A DNA stretch of 64,000 nucleotides from Rhizoctonia solani (lineage: Eukaryota > Basidiomycota > Agaricomycetes > Cantharellales > Ceratobasidiaceae). The notes beneath the pieces were generated by a model that was given only the letters and a program-made list of their open reading frames with translations, had not been told where the DNA came from and searched no databases. The number at the start of each line of letters is the position of its first letter. Positions within the stretch are counted from its first letter, which is position 1. A program made the position numbers and the translations under genes. Location of the stretch: assembly GCF_016906535.1 (NCBI RefSeq), contig NC_057385.1, positions 2,418,001 through 2,482,000 on the forward strand, written 5' to 3'. Below, piece by piece: positions 57,754 through 64,000 of the stretch.

Positions 57754-59225
57754 ATGTCTGCATCCTCTGGAATCGGAGTCTCACCAGAACTCTCATCGGC
57801 CTTTGCCTCGGCTGTTGCCTCCCAATCTACGCGTTTCATCAAAGTAAAGATTCAGAACGGTATGAATGTTACCCTTGACCTCAACCAATGATCTCTAATC
57901 GAGCCGAATGAGTAGAATCGCTGGTACCCGATGGGACAATCCCAACCGGATCCGGAGGGTTTATAGATGATCTCCCTCAGCTGCAAGACATTCTTGAGGA
58001 CGATATTCCTGCGTATATACTCGCCTATACCGAGGGTTCGAAATGGTTGTTTATTTCCTACGTCCCAGACACCGCCAAGGTTCGTACATTACGATCCCGC
58101 TTGTGTGAGATAACTCTAGCGCGTTATTATGGAATTTAGGTCCGAGACAAGGTATGAACAAATTCATATACATGAGACCTGACTCTATGGGCCTGATGCT
58201 CTTGGATCATAGATGGTGTATGCGTCGTCGCGTGGTGCACTTACCAAAGCTCTAGGTGACCAGAAGTTCAAGGACAACATATTCGCTACTTCCAAAGTAC
58301 ACATTCATCAATATTTAAAATGGGGTAGCACTGACGCTACGTTTGTCCAGGATGACCTTACTCCGAAGCGTACCAAGCCCACCAACGGCATCTCGCCGCC
58401 CCCAAACCACTGACTGCTCGTGAACGCGTAGGTTGGCTTTCAAACAGGCCCTATCTCCTATCTGATCAACCCCTTGTAGGAACTCGAAGAGATACGCGCG
58501 GCAGAACGGGCATCCTCGGCTGCATACGAAGGCGCAGGTGTACGCCAGTCCATCGTAGGCTCACGCGCGGGGATGAAATGGTCCGACGAGCTCGGAGACG
58601 CGTTGCGCGACTTGCAACCCGGACGATTGGTCGTTATCGTAAGTAAAAATTAAACCTCAAAACACCTGCGCTGGGACAACCAAGTTGAAGATTTCTGGAT
58701 AGTCGATCGATCCTACAAAGGAGAGTTGATCTTGAAGGATACTAAGGATGTATCCCTCGATGGTGTTCCTGGTGCGCTTCCTGCCTCTGAGCCAGCTTAT
58801 GGCCTGTACTCGTGGGCGCAGGAAGAGGGTGCTTCACCTCATATTGGTAAGTTTCTCCTTGCCATATGACACCCATTGCTGAAACGAAATGTAGTATTTA
58901 CGTATACATGCCCCTCAAGTTCACCTGTGAAATACCGTATGCTCTACTCGGTACGCACACGTTCTCGTCCCTCAAGGTGCACTCACAACTAACCGAACCC
59001 CGCCTTTTTTAAATAGTCGGGCGTAGCCAGCCTGGTAAACGACGTCAAAGCTCAAGCTGGAATCACAGTTGCCAAGCGACTCGAGTCGTCCGACCCGACC
59101 GAACTGGACCTCGCATGGCTCGGAGCGAGCTGGCTTCACCCGGAAGTGGGACCACATCTCCCGCCGACGATTCCAAGAAACCGTTTGCGAAACCGAGAGG
59201 ACCAGCGAGGCGGAAAGTGATGTAA
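57754..59225 (+). CDS. Twinfilin (two ADF-H domains; two frameshifts)
   Basis: Actin monomer-binding protein that caps filaments and promotes depolymerisation. Start ATG at 57754 (MSASSGIGVSPELSSAFASA). First ADF-H domain: FIKVKIQNESLVPDG, YILAYTEGSKWLFISYVPD, KVRDKMVYASSRGALTKALG. The second begins near MKWSDELGDALRDL and holds YGLYSWAQEE, VFTYTCPSSSPVKYRMLYSS and GITVAKRLESSDPTELDL. The tail KKPFAKPRGPARRKVM is the twinfilin capping-protein-binding type tail, with the stop at 59223-59225. One G is missing near 58720 (SIDPTK-GEL) and another near 59126 (LGAELASPG). Without the corrections the protein would stop inside domain two. About 335 residues. Confidence 0.9.
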
Positions 59226-59404
59226 ACGGTGCATCAGAGAATCTCATTTACGATCATGCCATAAACAAACTATTGCGCGCATATAATATACAACACGAAA
59301 CCACATTCCCCTCATGTATGCATCAAAACAATCAGAAAGAGAAAGAATTAAGAGAGCGAACAAAAAAAAAGCAAAGCAAAGCGAGGTATGGGTGCAAGAA
59401 ATGA

Positions 59405-62051
59405 TCACCGCATGAACCGGCGGATTTCGTTTCTGATTTCTGTCAGGTTGCTTTGAGCGTTTGCGCGTCTTCGATCTTGCGTGCTGCCTGGGCTTCGGCG
59501 AGCATCTGCTCCAAGACTGCTTCTTGTTCCAACAGCGGCTGGATCGCGTGGCCTGGGTCGTCGAGTACTGGGTCGGGTCAGCCAACTCGGACTCGGTAGC
59601 TGCTTTTGCGAGCTGCTTCATCTTGGGGAGCGTCTGTTGTTCCGACAACCAAGAGTTAGTTTGGGGGTCTATCTTTAGCGACGATTGGGTCGTACCTGTA
59701 GGGGGAACATGTGTTTCTGGAGAAAGACGTTTGCCCGTGTCGACACAGCTATCTGCACCTTTTCTTGCGAGCTTCCAGGCTGACACGGTAGTGCCCTCAG
59801 TCGTTTGGCCAGTCGATCGTATTCGTGGAATCGGTCCAGGAGGGATTTGCGGGCTGCGGCTGTTGTGGATGTAGCCGAAGGGTTGGAGTGGGTGCCGTTT
59901 CTGAGGTAACATATAAGAAACGCCGGAGAAAAAAAGAAAGTTAAGGGCGTACTTGAGGTTTAACACTAGTTCTTGGAACTGAGGCAGATCGTCCTCGATT
60001 TGCCCTTCCAATCGTAGCAACGCCTGTACCAGGTTTAATCAAGAGTTCAATCTATAACTGCTTATATGAACCAACCTGGTAAATCCTTGAAAACGCAGGA
60101 ATGGTCGCAGCTTCGATATTATACTGCTGTTTCCTACCAGCCCGCGGCAAGATTTAGTCCCCTCCCACTCTGGAGAAACGCGAAAAATAAAACGTACGAA
60201 ACAACGGCGCGACAAGTCCTGCATATTCTCACACCCTTGACGTATTTGTTATCCTTCTCTCCGTCCAGCGTGACGCCATACGCAATGACGTCCGGTACCT
60301 CCTCGATCATTCTCGTTCGGGGGTCCGCGACAATCAAGAGCGAGCACGAGATCGGGCGGTGGGGGGTTTGGGAGGAAGGGAGCATACGACTCGACCACAG
60401 AGTCGGCAGTGGTGTTTGCGGTTGGTGAGGGGGTGGAATGATGTCCTGCTCATGATATGAGTCAAGGGTGGTGGAGAGGGCGAATGAGGACGTACGTGCA
60501 TATAGGGCAGGCCGAAACGTCCTTGTCGTCCTCCCATTTAGTGATGGTCTGTTCGGCGGCTATCCAAACATCAGGATTGGATGAACAATCGAGGTGGAAT
60601 GCTTACTCCTGATGGCTCTTTCCTGTTGAGCCGCCTTGCTCTCTACGACGCCTCTCCAAAGTTCGTTTGGAGATTTATTCTTGAGCTCGGCCAAGTCGTC
60701 AAAAAAGGAAGAGGATCGTCTATTAGGAGGAGGAGGAGCATCGTCCTTTTCTTTCGGCGAGAAATGGAGGTCAATAAGCTGCAAGAGCTCTAAATGAGTA
60801 AGGTGGGTCTAAAAAAACGAGATGAGACGACCGACTTTTTCCAATCGCCTTGTCAGCCTTTTCTCCTCGGTTCGTTTCCCATCTACTTTTTTGGCACGAG
60901 CGGCTTCAAATTCCTCTGTTCGGTGTCTGTAGACACCTTTGGGCTGGAACCCGGCTCGGTAGGGCGCGGGTCTCGAGGGGGAATTCACTCCTGGTATGTT
61001 CGTAGGGACGGGAGAGGCGGACGAAGTGCGGGACAAGACAGCATAGGGAACTGGAGTGTTGGAAGTCGGACTCGGTGCAGCAACGGGAGTGGTGGACCTC
61101 GGAGCTGGTACAGGGGTCAAGATGGGGGTCGTGGATCTCGAGGGGCGCTTGGGTATTAGATCGAGGGGGCGTAAGCGATGGCGCGGAAACAGCCGATCCA
61201 GGAGCTGGCAGAGGTTTGTTTCTGTTTCCGGGAGAGACGTTCGTTGAATGGGACAGGAGCGCTGACCGATGCTGGTAACTTGGAACCGGTGAGGGAGATA
61301 CAGGCGTGGATGCATTTGAAAGTGTGTGTGTGGGTTGGTGCCGTAGGGGTAGAGGCCCAGGGGAGAGATGGGAGGCTGGGCGGAGTGGAGATGGCCTGGC
61401 GGGTTGAGTGTTCGCGCTCAGACCGCGGGTGGATACTACGCGAAAACGCGAGCCGGGTCTCTGTACGATCGTAGGACGTGGAGATGGGGCTGTGCTGGAG
61501 TGGGATGAAGGCCCAGGAGACGAAGGCCCAGCTGTCTCTGAGCCGGGGCGTGAGGCCGGAAGCGCTGGGAGCTGCGTCAGAGGCGACGTCGGCTGCGAGC
61601 TCGATTCGGTAGAGGCTGGCTGCTCGGGAGTGGGAGATGGCGTAGGCAGTGTCTGTGTGTCCGGCGCTTGCTCTGTGTATGCAGACTTGTATGCAGTCTC
61701 GATTGGGTTCGGCGCCTGAGTGGCCTCTGGCGTTGTGGGCGACGGCGAGGGAGAGGGAGATGGCGACGATCGGGAGGGAACAGTGACAGTGGGCGTTGTC
61801 TGATGATGAGGAGCCAGGTACTTTGTGTTGCCATACACCCTGTGCTCAGGTGTGCTCGGAGACTCATATGGCCCAGGCGACCTTGCTGGCGGGGTGACAG
61901 GCGGCGAGAACCCTGCACTGCTCCCCAGTCCAGACGAGTTGCGCGAATGCCGCTTCGACTACAAAAAAGTCAGCGAAAATCAATATAAATACAATCATCT
62001 CACCTGATACGGTCTGTACGAGACAGTCACGGGCGTTGCAGTGCCGTTCAT
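59405..62051 (-). CDS. PEP7: FYVE-domain endosomal tethering protein, PEP7/VAC1 (rabenosyn-5) type (two frameshifts)
   Basis: Binds PI3P and Rab5-type GTPases in Golgi-to-endosome traffic. Start ATG at 62051-62049 (MNGTATPVTVSYRPYQ). The first half is Ser/Pro-rich and disordered. Then FYVE: VSACPIC, and across an intron FHPLTNRKHHCRLCGRVVC, with the last pair in ICRTCRAVV. Between them lies RTRMIEEVPDVIAYGVTLDG, a long insert usual in fungal Pep7. Further on comes YQALLRLEGQIEDDLPQFQE, and the C-terminal coiled region PLLEQEAVLEQMLAEAQAAR is a Rab-binding type helix. The stop is at 59405-59407. One C is missing in the run at 60361-60366, and one A near 59446. About 700 residues. Confidence 0.87.
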
Positions 62052-63201
62052 TATCGCTTTGCTTTCCTCGAGTCGTCGGCCCTGGCAAGCTCAATCGCGC
62101 TACCCACCCGGCGCTTCTATCACACTATTACCTCATCTCGGCGCTTAACCATCCAAGATCTCGCCAAACGTCATTTCGATCTCGATGAGGCGCCTCGTGC
62201 CTTGGCAGAGTGCCAGAGTGTGTGTTCTCGACTAACTTTAACCATCTAACCACATCCGCTCGCTTTGCGCATACATAAACTTTGTTTACCCGTGCGTCTT
62301 CGGACGGTTCGAATCAGCCGATATACAAAAGATCTTATTCTATTCGTTCTAATCTTACCAGCATGCATTCCCAACTTGGCGTTCTCTCCATCCTATCTCG
62401 GCATCGTGCCCTTGCACCAGCGGACTGCATGACATCCTGGGAATTCAACTCTGCTCCAAAATGCGATGCAAGACACACCAAGACCATCCGAATCATCACA
62501 CGTTACCAACGTCGTTCTGGACAACCAACTAGAGCTCAGCCAACTCGAGACTCGGCTTCCAACGCAACGCGAAAAGGCCCGGAACAAGTGATCGTTCAAA
62601 ATAGGACTAGAGGCGTGCACCAAGTTCTGAGTTTTTGCTTGCCGTAATCGTTCCCTCTTGCTATAGGTTCATCTGCCCACTATACATCTCATTCCAACTC
62701 GTAGTCTGAAACGTGATTACCCCAAGTGAGGCCAAGACCGACCCTACCAACAACTCGCCCGAGCTCCATCCGCAAAACACATACACTTGTACAGTCCCGT
62801 ACCGCATACCCCCAAAACCGCACAATCGGACGATCCCCGCTCGCACTCAGCTCATCACCGCCCTGCCATGGTCCGACATCGTTTATCCAAAAATACCGAG
62901 CCAATATCTCTCCCGAGTTTCATATATTAGTCAACGTTCTTGATACCGTACCCAAAGCTCGAGTCCCTCTCCCCCCTCGTGAGAACGTGTGGTACTTGGT
63001 ACTATATCAGGCTTGAGCACCGAGACTTTGAGAGGCTAGTTTTGCTGTCTTGTCTCTTGTAGTGGTCTCTTAAGTAAGTGGATTTAGTTCGTCCCAAACT
63101 TCATATTGACCAAACCTTGTAGTCTTATCCCCCACCCTACCCTACCCAGCCCTCTTACTTGACACCTCCACCACCCCACCAACCTACACACACACAACAA
63201 A
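62052..63201. other. 1.15-kb gap, no supported gene
   Basis: Divergent promoters of PEP7 (-) and the small membrane protein (+). Open frames such as 62282-62647 lack a recognisable pattern. C-rich and CCTACCC-type sequence before 63200. Confidence 0.4.
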
Positions 63202-63822
63202 ATGCACATCCCCGACCCCGTCATCCTCCACCTCTCCAAACGCGACCCGTCCTTCAACGCAGACCAAACCCGAACAATCGCATGGGTAGTCTGCATCATC
63301 GTCGCCGCGGTACTCATCATCGGCATCTGGTGCGCCTTCAAACTCTGGGGATCGCGCGCTCGCAACTTTTACGCCGAGCAAGACTTGGGTGTTCGGTCGT
63401 TGCCGCCTCCGCAGCCGAGGTCGAGAAGATGGGGAGGAGGAGCAGGAGGAGGAGCGAGGGTGCAGCCACAGGAAGAGTTTTTGCCTGTTTATGATTCGAG
63501 TGGGCGCCCGCCTGCGTTTTCGCCCCCTGGGATGCCCCCTCCTGCTTATTTGCCTGGCGATGCGTTGGGCAGAGAGACGTACAGGCGGGATGGGGTTAGT
63601 AGGGAGTTGGGATCGATTGAGAAAAGGATGAGCCCGAGGAGGGTGATAAGAAGGAGGTTTCCGCTGATGATCACGTTGGCGATGGAGGAGAGAGGAAAGA
63701 GAGAAGGGCATCTGTTTGAGTTTTGGATCACGATCTTTCTTAGGGATGACGTTATGATATGTTCTATTAATGAGTATACTTATTATGAACCTACTCGACA
63801 TTATATATGTTTAATTGAGTGA
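63202..63822 (+). CDS. Small single-pass membrane protein with PPAY motif
   Basis: Unknown family. Start ATG at 63202 (MHIPDPVILHLSKRD). A hydrophobic helix, IAWVVCIIVAAVLIIGIWCAF, spans residues about 26-46, followed by basic KLWGSRARN, so the C-terminal part should be cytosolic. That part has a Gly/Arg stretch and PPPAYLPGD, a PY motif of the kind bound by WW domains of Nedd4/Rsp5 ubiquitin ligases; small fungal membrane proteins with PY motifs often act as ligase adaptors. That role is inference from motif only. From about residue 150 the sequence becomes hydrophobic and odd (MICSINEYTYYEP), perhaps after another one-base loss, so the true C-terminus is unsure. Confidence 0.6.
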   Translation: MHIPDPVILHLSKRDPSFNADQTRTIAWVVCIIVAAVLIIGIWCAFKLWGSRARNFYAEQDLGVRSLPPPQPRSRRWGGGAGGGARVQPQEEFLPVYDSSGRPPAFSPPGMPPPAYLPGDALGRETYRRDGVSRELGSIEKRMSPRRVIRRRFPLMITLAMEERGKREGHLFEFWITIFLRDDVMICSINEYTYYEPTRHYICLIE

Positions 63823-64000
63823 TAAATTAGATGTTTTAGTGAATGAATGCGTTGGATTTAAGGCTTGATGAGTGGTACACAAATAAATGTAACTGTGGGT
63901 ACAGTTTAGCAAGCTTAGGCGTACTGACCGTGGCGCCTATATAATTTGTAAAAAGCATGGGGAGGGATGGTTACAGGACGGACTCTGATGGGGTTGTATG

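Noticed and set aside
60906..61838. 310-codon minus-strand reading that ends in SRVPAQRCLQTPNRGI
   Set aside because: Its upstream part belongs to PEP7, but the last third is a wrong continuation past an exon end; another frame there reads on into conserved PEP7 sequence.
62300..62320. GGTTCGAATC resembling a tRNA T-loop
   Set aside because: No A box or cloverleaf could be drawn around it.
1..64000. Transposons, LTRs, CRISPR, biosynthetic cluster or defence island
   Set aside because: No transposase or reverse transcriptase motif, no long direct or inverted repeat and no clustering of pathway genes was seen; the content is housekeeping genes of a fungal chromosome.

Overview
The window is nuclear DNA of a filamentous basidiomycete. 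Almost every gene is cut by introns of about 50-60 nt with GTRNGT..YAG ends, genes are packed on both strands with 100-700 bp gaps, and the gene set is fungal: Stt4, Elp3, Epl1, Pis1, Pep7, Nse1, Taf13, Lin1, a Sur7/PalI protein, spherulin-4, M35 deuterolysins and a fungal kinase-like protein. The secreted M35 proteases and spherulin-4, together with the protein style, suggest an Agaricomycete, perhaps Ceratobasidiaceae/Rhizoctonia; that placement is inference. I see no transposon, rRNA, tRNA or CRISPR. Gene models below were spliced by eye against remembered family patterns.

Layout. 1-4700 (+) is the C-terminal part of PI 4-kinase STT4, cut by the window edge. 4861-6673 (-) is a DUF1776 protein, divergent from a small cyclic phosphodiesterase at 6867-7486 (+). 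Then on + come a small unknown protein (8084-8617), the U5 snRNP GYF protein LIN1 (9025-10241), a nucleotide-sugar transporter (11249-13150) and a single-pass membrane protein (13705-16068). A DapA-family aldolase (16408-18003, -) follows. ELP3 (20378-22572, +), a LisH/CTLH RanBPM-like protein (23498-25184, -), a kinase-like protein (25885-27499, +) and RPL7 (27828-29001, +) make up the middle. 29337-37043 (-) carries a PQ-loop vacuolar transporter, a SUR7/PalI protein and EPL1. After a gene-poor 2.7 kb there is a tandem pair of M35 metalloendopeptidases (39733-42993, +). The last third is dense: thioredoxin-PITH (-), NSE1 (+), an RRM protein (+), TAF13 (-), a large AAA ATPase (-), PIS1 (+), PNKP (+), spherulin-4 (-), twinfilin (+), PEP7/VAC1 FYVE protein (-) and a small PPAY membrane protein (+).

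There is no operon-like system; the genes are mostly housekeeping: phosphoinositide synthesis and use (PIS1, STT4, PEP7), chromatin, transcription and tRNA modification (EPL1, TAF13, ELP3), DNA repair (NSE1, PNKP) and splicing (LIN1, RRM protein).

Two things stand out. First, unusual splice structure: an apparent AT-AC intron inside the STT4 kinase domain, a GC-AG intron in ELP3 and a possible 3-nt microexon in the aldolase. Second, about two dozen places where conserved reading frames need a single-base correction, usually one base missing from a short run. These hit about a dozen genes while others are clean. I think base-level assembly error is most likely, but real decay in one nucleus of a heterokaryon cannot be excluded from sequence alone.
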